Positions 1 to 5,464 of a stretch of 5,464 bases of DNA are shown piece by piece; positions within the stretch are counted from its first letter, which is position 1, and each line of letters begins with the position of its first letter. The stretch comes from Alphaproteobacteria bacterium UBA6544 (GTDB lineage Bacteria; Pseudomonadota; Alphaproteobacteria; UBA8366): the NCBI GenBank assembly GCA_002434595.1, contig DJKK01000250.1:1-5464 (forward strand), in the 5' to 3' direction. Position numbers and translations under genes: made by a program. The notes beneath the pieces are model-generated. The model saw only the letters and a program-made list of their open reading frames with translations. It was not told where the DNA came from and did no database searches.

Positions 1-761
1 TCCTCAAACCGGTAGTGCCGAGCGGCCTCTTCGACACCATCCCAACCGCCGCGCGCAGGGTGCAAAAATATCTCAGTGACACCGTCCGGCATTTCGGCGA
101 GCAGCGACAGCATTCGTTCACGCACCAGCGAACCACTGTCGCGTATGCCGTAAACGCGGTCGTTCCCCACTACACCGACACGGCGGAGCCGCCCCCGCAA
201 CAGGCCAAGCCAGATTCCGAGAAAAAGCCGGCCGATCCGACCCCTAAGAGATAGAGGCGCCGCGCCTGGCACGCAGGAAGGTTCGTCCGGCACCCGCATT
301 GCACGGAGGCCGAACCTGACACCCACCTTAAGGACCAGCGACAGGACCGTCGGATGCAAGTGCATATGATTGTGCGCGTTTACGTGATCCAGGGGGAAAC
401 CGGTCTTCTGAAACGCATCGAACTGCGCGCAAATTTCCCGTTCCAGCTGGCGGCGCACCTTCCGTACAAAGAAATATCGGAAACCTGCGCGCACTAAATT
501 TGTATCGAACATCCCAGAGCCGTCGACGAGGTCCGGAACCTCTTCCGCCGGAAGAATCGGCCGACCGCAGACCACGACGACATGGAGACCCACGCCAAGA
601 CCATGCAGTTGATTCGCCCGAATGACGGCATCTTCCGCAGCATCTGCCCCGACCATCAGGCTGGCGGCGGTCAGAATGCCGTCTTTGAAGGCTTCTTCTA
701 CAGCCTCGTTAGCGGCCACTGAACGGCCGAAGTCGTCAGCAGTGACGATCAGCTGTTTCAG
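1..761 (-). CDS. hpnK: HpnK, hopanoid sugar N-deacetylase (YdjC/ChbG-like), 3' end cut by window edge
   Basis: HpnK is a YdjC/ChbG-type carbohydrate deacetylase; in hopanoid producers it removes the acetyl group from N-acetylglucosaminyl bacteriohopanetetrol. The frame gives 253 uninterrupted residues to the left edge; family members are usually somewhat longer, so perhaps 30 C-terminal residues are missing. The N-terminus begins KQLIVTADDFG, with the paired metal/catalytic Asp at residues 9-10. A conserved GLH lies near residue 60 and the metal-binding motif HNHMHLHP at 130-137. A further conserved segment, FLHPARGGWD, lies at 232-241. No ATG, GTG or TTG stands at the family start position. 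The first codon consistent with the family is CTG (761-759), overlapping the hpnJ stop as CTGA, with GGGAG at 774-770 eight bases upstream. The next in-frame GTG (codon 15) would delete the DD motif. An upstream TTG at 836 lacks a spaced ribosome site. Identity is firm; the start codon is inferred. Confidence 0.93.
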   Translation of the reverse strand, partial: MKQLIVTADDFGRSVAANEAVEEAFKDGILTAASLMVGADAAEDAVIRANQLHGLGVGLHVVVVCGRPILPAEEVPDLVDGSGMFDTNLVRAGFRYFFVRKVRRQLEREICAQFDAFQKTGFPLDHVNAHNHMHLHPTVLSLVLKVGVRFGLRAMRVPDEPSCVPGAAPLSLRGRIGRLFLGIWLGLLRGRLRRVGVVGNDRVYGIRDSGSLVRERMLSLLAEMPDGVTEIFLHPARGGWDGVEEAARHYRFE

Positions 762-2185
762 GCGGTATTCTCCCGTCCCCAGAGGAATCGGAAGAATTCG
801 ACGCCTTCGCGCAACTGCCTTTTCATGACGTCCCAATCCTTGCACATCTCGTAGAAGAGCGCCGCCATCTTGCCCGGGCGGAAATAGAACCGCTTATAGA
901 ATGTATCGACCGCTTCAAAGATTTCCGCACTGGTCAGGTGAGGATACTCGAGAACGCTATTCTGCACGCCATTGGCACTTACCAAGTGTTGCCCGTCCTC
1001 CGCGATCAACCAGCCATTCTCCATGGCCTGATTGTACAGGAAGGTGCCGGGATAAGCCGCTGGGAGCGATACCTGAATCGTCTTCGGATTAAGCTCCTGT
1101 GCGTATTGAATGGTTTCTTCGATGGTTTCCTTGGTCTCACCCGGCAGACCAAGAATGAAGGTGCCATGGATAACGATGCCCAGTTCGTGGCAATCGCGGG
1201 TGAACTGTTTCGCCTTCTCGACCAGAATACCTTTCTTAATATTATGCAGGATCTTCTGATTACCGGACTCGTAACCGACGAGCAGCAGACGCAAACCGTT
1301 GTCCTTCATTATTTTGAGCGTCTCATAAGGGACATTAGCCTTGGCGTTGCATGACCAAGTCACGCCGATCTTGCCGAGTTCTCGGGCGAGAGCCTCAACG
1401 TTCTCTTTATTGTCAGTCAACGTGTCGTCATCAAAAAAGAACTCTTTGATTTCCGGGAAGTTGTCACGTGCCCAGGTAATCTCGCCGATGACGTTCTCGA
1501 TCGAACGGAAGCGATAGCGGTGTCCCGAGATAGTCTGCGGCCAAAGGCAGAACGTGCAGCGCGATTTGCAACCACGTCCCGTATAAAGCGACATATAGGG
1601 GTGGAGCATATAGCCGTTGTAATAGTCAGTCGTCACTAGGTCGCGCTTGTAGACCTTGGTCACCCAGGGAAGCGAATCCATATCTTCGATGATCGGTCGC
1701 TGGCCCGTGAAATGCGGTTCACCATCCTTCAGGATGGTAATGCCGACAACCTCCTCAAGTGGCTTGCCTTCGGCTATTTCTTGGATCGTAAAGTCGAACT
1801 CGGCATCACAAACGAAATCGATCATCGGCGATGCCTTGATCGCTACTTCATTGTTGACGGCAACATGCGCGCCGCAGAATCCGATCAGTAAATTAGGATT
1901 CTTTTCCTTAAACGCTTCCGCGACTTTGACGTCATTCGGAAATGACGGCGTGCTGGTGTACAGGACTAGAAATTCGTAATCGCCAGCCATCGGGAGGATC
2001 TCGCTAAGCTCAAGCCCGCGCGCGGGTGCATCGATCAGCTTGCTGTCAGGTACCAACGCCGCAAGCTGCGCCAGCCAAGTCGGATACCAAAACGATTTGA
2101 CCTCGCGCTTGCACTGGTAACGGGAACCCGCACCGCCGTCATATCCGTCAAAAGTCGGCGGGCTTAGGAAAAGAGTTCTCTTCAT
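758..2185 (-). CDS. hpnJ: HpnJ, B12-binding-type radical SAM enzyme of hopanoid cyclitol ether synthesis
   Basis: A complete 475-residue radical SAM protein. Residues about 5-140 look like the cobalamin-binding-type N-terminal domain seen in class B radical SAM enzymes, including GFCGAHV at 102-108. The radical SAM core starts near 197 with YTGRGCKSRCTFCLWP. Its CxxxCxxC cysteines, C206, C210 and C213, would ligate the 4Fe-4S cluster. Later core elements include LLVGYESGNQ (301-310) and GTFILGLPGET (341-351). Full-length resemblance and context identify HpnJ. Genetic work in Burkholderia shows this protein is needed to convert glucosaminyl bacteriohopanetetrol into the cyclitol ether, a sugar-ring contraction. 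The ATG start has GGAG eight bases upstream (2197-2194). It follows hpnI after 27 bases and overlaps hpnK by four, so the three genes are probably cotranscribed and translationally linked. Confidence 0.96.
   Translation of the reverse strand: MKRTLFLSPPTFDGYDGGAGSRYQCKREVKSFWYPTWLAQLAALVPDSKLIDAPARGLELSEILPMAGDYEFLVLYTSTPSFPNDVKVAEAFKEKNPNLLIGFCGAHVAVNNEVAIKASPMIDFVCDAEFDFTIQEIAEGKPLEEVVGITILKDGEPHFTGQRPIIEDMDSLPWVTKVYKRDLVTTDYYNGYMLHPYMSLYTGRGCKSRCTFCLWPQTISGHRYRFRSIENVIGEITWARDNFPEIKEFFFDDDTLTDNKENVEALARELGKIGVTWSCNAKANVPYETLKIMKDNGLRLLLVGYESGNQKILHNIKKGILVEKAKQFTRDCHELGIVIHGTFILGLPGETKETIEETIQYAQELNPKTIQVSLPAAYPGTFLYNQAMENGWLIAEDGQHLVSANGVQNSVLEYPHLTSAEIFEAVDTFYKRFYFRPGKMAALFYEMCKDWDVMKRQLREGVEFFRFLWGRENTA
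770..774 (-). promoter_or_regulatory. Shine-Dalgarno sequence for hpnK
   Basis: GGGAG on the minus strand, inside the end of hpnJ, stands eight bases before the CTG at 761. This spacing is normal for initiation. It is the main sequence argument, besides family alignment, for choosing the CTG as the hpnK start. Confidence 0.55.
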
Positions 2186-2193
2186 ATGTCGCT

Positions 2194-2197
2194 CTCC
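2194..2197 (-). promoter_or_regulatory. Shine-Dalgarno sequence for hpnJ
   Basis: GGAG (extended GGAGAG) on the minus strand lies eight bases before the hpnJ ATG, within the 27-base gap after the hpnI stop. It confirms the start at 2185. Confidence 0.7.
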
Positions 2198-2212
2198 AGG
2201 ATCACGCGGAGG

Positions 2213-3367
2213 CTACTCCGCCGGTTCCAGGCGTACGTTCGATTGAATGACGAAGTCGCGCTCTCTCCAAGTCACCTCCCGGCCGAAATAGCTGGAAAGC
2301 CGGATTATCGGCGACATAATGTCCCGCAGTGGCAGCAGCAAAGGATTCGCCGTACTGCGGCCTGGAACTGTGGACGAAATAGTGTAGTGCAGGGCCAAAC
2401 GCAAGGCCGCTGCAACTGCCAAAAACATACCGGCATAAACAAACGATCCGCTGGCCACAAAAATGCCCACCGTCCCCAAAATGGCAAGCGGTATGATCTC
2501 GGTAATCGTCGATGCGGCATAGCCGTATGGTTCCACAGAACGGATCGTCCGGGCCCAACGTAATTCGTGCAAAAACAAAGATTTAAAGCTGGGGTCGTCA
2601 ATTACATTCTCGACGATATACGGAATGAGCGCGATACGATGGCCCTGATTGTGGACAAGCCGTCCAAACATGAAATCGTCTGCCAAGACGTCCGCCAGCG
2701 CGTCAAAAGCACCGAACCGTTCAAGATTGGAACGGCGAATTGCCATGGTCGCACCAAAGCAATAGGTCAAGCGACCGAAAACGGCGGGGATGAGGGCCGA
2801 CGGCAGGAACCAGTCATTGATGAACATTGCACCCAGTTTGGACGGAAGCCGTCCCGATGCCCGTCCGGAATAGAGGCAGGTGGCAGCACCAACCTTTGCA
2901 TCCTCGAACGGAGCTGCCACAATTTTCAGATAGTCACGGCAAACCCGCATGTCGCTATCGGCAACGACGATAATATCGTGCCGTGCCTGACGGTACATAT
3001 TAGCAAGATTGCTAACCTTGTAGTTGCTGCCAATAATCGTGTCATCGATTACCAGCGACAGGTCGTGCTGGGGAAATTCCTCGATCAGACCGCGAATAAC
3101 CGGGATCGCCGAATCCGCATTGTCATGCACGCCGAATATCACTTGGAATTCGTCATAGTCCTGCCAACAGAACGATCGCAGGTTTTCCTCGAGATTATTC
3201 TCCAGACCGCACACCGGTTTGAGTACCGTAACGGGCGGCCTGAATTTCCAACTCTGCTTGGCCCGAAGACGCACGCGAAATCGAAACAACGCGAGAAGGC
3301 AGATACCCGCATACGCAAAGGACAACCCGGCCAAGACTGCCGGAAAATAAAACAATAATTCAAACAT
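2213..3367 (-). CDS. hpnI: HpnI, membrane glycosyltransferase (family 2, ceramide-glucosyltransferase-like) acting on hopanoids
   Basis: A complete 384-residue inner-membrane glycosyltransferase. One N-terminal membrane helix (about 5-29) precedes a cytosolic GT2 catalytic domain. The start of the nucleotide-binding fold is PPVTVLKPVCGLE (44-56). The metal/UDP-binding DSD is at 137-139, the acidic ADD at 229-231, and the HELRW motif at 267-271 corresponds to the (Q/R)xxRW motif of processive and ceramide-type GT2 enzymes. Two to three hydrophobic segments follow between about 288 and 330. In Burkholderia, HpnI transfers N-acetylglucosamine to bacteriohopanetetrol, supplying the substrate for HpnK and then HpnJ. 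The ATG at 3367 is directly preceded by an in-frame TAG, so no longer start exists. Its ribosome site is weak (only AAGAA about eight bases upstream). It lies 99 bases downstream of hpnL, behind a likely internal promoter. Confidence 0.95.
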   Translation of the reverse strand: MFELLFYFPAVLAGLSFAYAGICLLALFRFRVRLRAKQSWKFRPPVTVLKPVCGLENNLEENLRSFCWQDYDEFQVIFGVHDNADSAIPVIRGLIEEFPQHDLSLVIDDTIIGSNYKVSNLANMYRQARHDIIVVADSDMRVCRDYLKIVAAPFEDAKVGAATCLYSGRASGRLPSKLGAMFINDWFLPSALIPAVFGRLTYCFGATMAIRRSNLERFGAFDALADVLADDFMFGRLVHNQGHRIALIPYIVENVIDDPSFKSLFLHELRWARTIRSVEPYGYAASTITEIIPLAILGTVGIFVASGSFVYAGMFLAVAAALRLALHYTISSTVPGRSTANPLLLPLRDIMSPIIRLSSYFGREVTWRERDFVIQSNVRLEPAE

Positions 3368-3429
3368 CTAAAGAATTCTTGCCGCGAAGAATGCAGCCTA
3401 CGCCCCATTGCCTCCCCGAAATGCGGACA
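3368..3429 (-). promoter_or_regulatory. hpnI leader with a strong but out-of-frame Shine-Dalgarno/ATG
   Basis: This leader contains GGGGAGG (3417-3411) two bases before an ATG (3408-3406), the best ribosome-binding sequence in the gap. That ATG is not in the hpnI frame: it would read 89 codons overlapping the start of hpnI and stop at 3139. The product resembles nothing recognised and is probably not a gene. The site could still attract ribosomes and affect hpnI initiation, whose own ribosome site is weak. No convincing hairpin or riboswitch is seen. Confidence 0.3.
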
Positions 3430-3458
3430 ACTATATCGATCGAGAGGAATCGGTGCAA
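3430..3458 (-). promoter_or_regulatory. Probable internal sigma-70-type promoter for hpnIJK
   Basis: On the minus strand, TTGCAC (3458-3453) and TATAGT (3435-3430) are separated by exactly 17 bases. The -10 matches the consensus at five of six positions and the -35 at three of six. Both lie in the 99-base gap just after the hpnL stop. Transcription would begin near 3423 and leave a leader of roughly 55 bases before hpnI. This would let hpnIJK be expressed apart from hpnL. It is prediction by eye. Confidence 0.45.
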
Positions 3459-3466
3459 AACCTTCG

Positions 3467-4468
3467 TTATTCCATCGATTGGGGATTTTCCGCCTCTTTC
3501 CGTCGCCTAAAAAACGCTCGCCCCTCCGCATGCTGCCATAAAAGGAGCCCCGGAACATCGATCAACACTTCGCGGAGACGGATCGCAAGAGAGATTGCCA
3601 GCGCGAATTCCGGCGCGAGACCGACCAGGGCACCCAGCACTACGAAAGCACCTTCTTGAATCCCATAGCTGTTTGGCACAACAAATGCTGCATCGCTCAG
3701 AGTGCTGGAGAGGCTTTTTAACATGAGCGCCTCAAAGATGCCTATTGGAAACCCAAGCAAGGCTGCAGCAAGCCAGACCTCGCCCGTCTGCAAAATCAAA
3801 GCTGCAAGACGCCAGAGAGAAGCGCGAACTACACGGGGCCAATTGTGGTAAAGGTTACGAACAGCCGTATCGACTTCCTCGGCCGTTCCGACCATCTCCT
3901 CAATCCTCTTTGCCCCGGTAACCTTGTGGGCGGAGCGTACCATTATCCGAAACATTCCGGCGCGCTGTACCAAAAGAAATCCGGCGATCCCGGCCGCAAG
4001 AATCGCCAGTCCCAATGCAGCCGAGAGCGCAAGCTCGTCGTCGAGCGACATGCTGGCAAGCAAGCCAATTCCGATAACGCCCCAAACGATCATAGTGAGC
4101 GCCTGTACGGTCTTGTCGACAACTGCTGAAGCACTGGCGTGCCTTGCGTCGATGCCCCACAGAATCAGGGCTCGTGCCTTGACGATTTCCCCGCCAATCG
4201 AGGCGACAGGTAGCAGTGTATTGACAGCGCGACCCATCCATTGAGCGTGAAACGCTTGGCAGAACGTCGGGCCATGGGGCGGCGCAAACAACAGCTGCCA
4301 GCAACGCGCATTGAGAAGCACAGTCGGAAACCAGATTGCCGGCACGAGCAATAGCGCCCAACCTGTCGACAAAAGCAGGCCGATAAGATCAGCGATGCCC
4401 TGCCAGACAATGAGGCCAATGAAAATGGCAAGGCCGACGACCAATCCGATATAGGAGGCGATACGCAT
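3467..4468 (-). CDS. hpnL: HpnL, hopanoid-associated multi-spanning membrane protein (UPF0104/flippase-like)
   Basis: A 333-residue integral membrane protein of the UPF0104 / lysylphosphatidylglycerol-synthase transmembrane-domain type, of the variant found in hopanoid clusters. Hydrophobic segments lie at about 4-22, 34-53, 122-142, 146-168, 218-240, 262-284 and 287-310. Two conserved family signatures are visible: NTLLPVASIGGEIVKARAL (83-101) and VPNSYGIQEGAFVVLGAL (264-281). The tail is short and charged. The biochemical role is not established; related proteins are thought to handle or translocate lipids, so moving a hopanoid or its precursor across the membrane is a reasonable guess only. 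The ATG at 4468 was chosen because AAGGA lies seven bases upstream and the first membrane helix follows at once. A longer in-frame ATG at 4573 would add a 35-residue unhydrophobic extension running into the promoter region of the opposite gene. It is the first gene of the minus-strand set. Confidence 0.9.
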   Translation of the reverse strand: MRIASYIGLVVGLAIFIGLIVWQGIADLIGLLLSTGWALLLVPAIWFPTVLLNARCWQLLFAPPHGPTFCQAFHAQWMGRAVNTLLPVASIGGEIVKARALILWGIDARHASASAVVDKTVQALTMIVWGVIGIGLLASMSLDDELALSAALGLAILAAGIAGFLLVQRAGMFRIMVRSAHKVTGAKRIEEMVGTAEEVDTAVRNLYHNWPRVVRASLWRLAALILQTGEVWLAAALLGFPIGIFEALMLKSLSSTLSDAAFVVPNSYGIQEGAFVVLGALVGLAPEFALAISLAIRLREVLIDVPGLLLWQHAEGRAFFRRRKEAENPQSME

Positions 4469-4475
4469 GCGAGCG

Positions 4476-4487
4476 TCCTTATAAGGA
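4476..4487. repeat. Perfect 12-bp palindrome TCCTTATAAGGA covering the hpnL ribosome-binding site
   Basis: TCCTTATAAGGA is its own reverse complement. Its AAGGA half (minus strand, 4480-4476) is the Shine-Dalgarno sequence of hpnL, seven bases before the ATG. It could be a repressor operator in the DNA. As RNA it has no loop, so hairpin formation is unlikely. It may also be chance. Confidence 0.4.
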
Positions 4488-4541
4488 GCGGCGGGCGCGC
4501 TGACCACACACTTTTCTAGCCGCTTGTGGAATGGTCCAACA

Positions 4542-4565
4542 CCGCGTAGAGAAAGCGCAACGCGG
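4542..4565. repeat. Inverted repeat CCGCGT-N12-ACGCGG before the phosphatidyltransferase start
   Basis: Two perfect 6-base arms (4542-4547 and 4560-4565) flank a 12-base spacer. The left arm touches the candidate plus-strand -10 and the right arm overlaps the GGAG ribosome site at 4564-4567. Such placement fits an operator or a leader hairpin, but arms this short and GC-rich can occur by chance. Confidence 0.3.
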
Positions 4566-4577
4566 AGAAACACTGAA

Positions 4578-5282
4578 ATGGCGAAGCTTACCAGCCCGGA
4601 CGGCTCCTACGTCCTCACGCGACCGCGACAGCTCTTTCCAGTCACCAGGAAGCTGTCCTATCCATTGACCCATATCCTCTATTATCTGCCCATATCACCC
4701 AATCAAATCACCGCACTTTCAATGGCTGCCGGCTTGGCCGGCGCCTGGTATTTTACGCAGGGTGATCAAAAAGCACACCTCATCGGCGCGCTCTGGCTCG
4801 TCGCCTGCTATACGCTTGACAATTGCGACGGCGAGATCGCCCGCCTGAAGGCAATGTCGTCGGAGTGGGGAGCGCATTTCGACGATTTTGTTGATTGGCT
4901 CGTGGACAGCGTTTTCTTCGCAGCGCTCGGTTACGGGGTTTGGCAAGTCGATGGCGAAATCCTGTGGTTCTGGTTTGGCGCTGCCGCAGCCATCGGCGCC
5001 ACGATCGATTACATCATCGATATTGTCCTCTACAGGCGCGCCGAAAACGAACCCGAGACGAAGACCCGGGAAGAAGAGGCCACCGCTGTCCGTAAGCCGG
5101 AAGATTTCACAGACTGGATGATTTTTATCTTCCACAAGCTTAGCCGCGCGGATTTCTGCGTCATCGTATTGGGCTTGGCTGCATTCGACGTCTTGTGGAT
5201 ATTACTGCCGCTTGGCGCGATCGGCGCACAAGCCTACTGGATCACAGACCTCTTCAAACGCGCACGCGGTTGGCACACCTAA
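4578..5282 (+). CDS. CDP-alcohol phosphatidyltransferase family membrane enzyme
   Basis: A 234-residue membrane enzyme that joins a CDP-activated lipid (typically CDP-diacylglycerol) to an alcohol head group, releasing CMP. The complete family motif DGxxARx8Gx3Dx3D is present: D84 G85, A88 R89, G98, D102 and D106, the four Asp being the metal ligands and catalytic residues. PISPNQITALS (38-48) before the first helix is typical of the family. Hydrophobic segments lie at about 43-60, 66-82, 108-122, 127-151 and 191-214. A highly charged loop at about 153-178, rich in Glu, Arg and Lys, separates the last two. The head group (glycerol phosphate, inositol, serine or other) cannot be read from the sequence. 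The ATG at 4578 is preferred: GGAG lies ten bases upstream and an MAKL start precedes the family region. An in-frame ATG at 4524 would add 18 basic, unconserved residues. It is divergent from hpnL, so a lipid role alongside hopanoids is possible but unproven. Confidence 0.9.
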   Translation: MAKLTSPDGSYVLTRPRQLFPVTRKLSYPLTHILYYLPISPNQITALSMAAGLAGAWYFTQGDQKAHLIGALWLVACYTLDNCDGEIARLKAMSSEWGAHFDDFVDWLVDSVFFAALGYGVWQVDGEILWFWFGAAAAIGATIDYIIDIVLYRRAENEPETKTREEEATAVRKPEDFTDWMIFIFHKLSRADFCVIVLGLAAFDVLWILLPLGAIGAQAYWITDLFKRARGWHT

Positions 5283-5377
5283 TCGCGCCGGGCAGGTATC
5301 GTCGGAAGCAAATTTCAAAATGCCAAATCTTTTCTCGGCCACTAATATGCGTTTCTGCAATATATAGCGGCCCAAAC
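5283..5377. other. Convergent intergenic gap, no clear terminator
   Basis: These 95 bases separate the ends of two convergent genes. The sequence is more AT-rich than its neighbours around 5311-5380. An imperfect hairpin (ATATGC at 5346-5351 with GCAATAT at 5358-5364, one bulged base) is present but has no following T-run. No gene or RNA is recognised. Confidence 0.5.
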
Positions 5378-5464
5378 TTATAGAGGCATCTTCTCGAAAC
5401 CCTTCAGTTCCGGATCGACCGGGGTCGAAGGGATTTTACTGCTGAGATAGACATTTACGCCCGG
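5378..5464 (-). CDS. C-terminal end of an unidentified protein, 5' part outside window
   Basis: From the right edge, one minus-strand frame is open for 28 codons and ends at TAA (5380-5378); the other two minus frames hit stops within about 11 codons. The tail reads as a plausible soluble C-terminus, including VYLSSKIPSTPVDPEL and ending KGFEKMPL. I do not recognise the family from this fragment. It is convergent with the phosphatidyltransferase gene, and too short to prove that it is coding. Confidence 0.5.
   Translation of the reverse strand, partial: PGVNVYLSSKIPSTPVDPELKGFEKMPL

Larger units (their letters stand above)
4469..4577. promoter_or_regulatory. Divergent intergenic region between hpnL and the CDP-alcohol phosphatidyltransferase gene
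   Basis: This 109-base gap must hold the promoters for both directions. On the plus strand TTGTGG (4524-4529), a 17-base spacer and TAGAGA (4547-4552) form a weak sigma-70-like candidate. On the minus strand TTGGAC (4540-4535), 15 bases and TAGAAA (4519-4514) form another weak one, and the two overlap. Neither is a good match. Two symmetric elements are present and listed separately. Confidence 0.4.

Noticed and set aside
761..836. Upstream TTG at 836 as the hpnK start
   Set aside because: It would add 25 Arg-rich residues absent from the family, and AAGGA directly abuts the TTG with no spacer.
938..1354. 138-codon open frame on the plus strand
   Set aside because: Antisense to the radical SAM core and C-terminal region of hpnJ, with no domain signal.
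2567..3358. 263-codon open frame on the plus strand
   Set aside because: It lies wholly antisense to hpnI, which has all glycosyltransferase motifs. The predicted protein has no recognisable domain.
3139..3408. 89-codon minus-strand frame with a strong Shine-Dalgarno sequence
   Set aside because: It overlaps the start of hpnI in another frame and its product looks like frame-shifted hpnI (Cys/Arg/Ser-rich). Kept only as a possible regulatory signal.
4469..4573. 35-residue N-terminal extension of HpnL from ATG 4573
   Set aside because: The extension is unlike the family, overlaps the opposite gene's control region, and the ATG at 4468 has a good ribosome site.
4524..4577. 18-residue N-terminal extension of the phosphatidyltransferase from ATG 4524
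   Set aside because: Basic, low-information residues; the ATG at 4578 has GGAG upstream and fits the family start.
5400..5432. Nested inverted repeats (CCCTTC/GAAGGG and CGACC/GGTCG) as a terminator
   Set aside because: They sit inside the end of the edge gene's coding frame, and there is no adjacent T-run suited to either direction at the right distance.

Overview
This window carries part of a bacterial hopanoid side-chain gene cluster. Four genes lie head to tail on the minus strand in the order hpnL, hpnI, hpnJ, hpnK, and hpnK runs off the left edge. A CDP-alcohol phosphatidyltransferase gene is transcribed divergently on the plus strand. The last 28 codons of an unrecognised minus-strand gene enter from the right edge.

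The Hpn protein types, moderate-to-high GC content and gene arrangement suggest a hopanoid-producing proteobacterium, most likely an alphaproteobacterium. Betaproteobacterial, gammaproteobacterial or other hopanoid producers cannot be excluded from the sequence alone. There are no mobile elements, CRISPR arrays, tRNAs or rRNAs. Nearly all the sequence is intact coding DNA.

Layout from the left: hpnK (761 down to 1, partial) overlaps the end of hpnJ by 4 bases. hpnJ (2185-758) lies 27 bases downstream of hpnI (3367-2213). hpnI is separated from hpnL (4468-3467) by 99 bases holding a plausible internal promoter and an untranslated leader. A 109-base divergent region separates hpnL from the phosphatidyltransferase gene (4578-5282). 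A 95-base convergent gap then separates that gene from the edge gene (5464-5378).

Known biochemistry, mainly from Burkholderia cenocepacia mutants, gives a working model. HpnI adds N-acetylglucosamine to bacteriohopanetetrol, HpnK removes the acetyl group, and the radical SAM enzyme HpnJ contracts the sugar ring to give bacteriohopanetetrol cyclitol ether. HpnL is a multi-spanning membrane protein of the UPF0104/flippase-like type with no settled function. The divergent CDP-alcohol phosphatidyltransferase has an intact catalytic motif and makes a phospholipid of unknown head group; a link to hopanoids is only suggested by its position.

The most unusual observation is that hpnK has no ATG, GTG or TTG at the position where the family begins. 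A CTG sits exactly there, in a CTGA overlap with the hpnJ stop and with a well-placed Shine-Dalgarno sequence.
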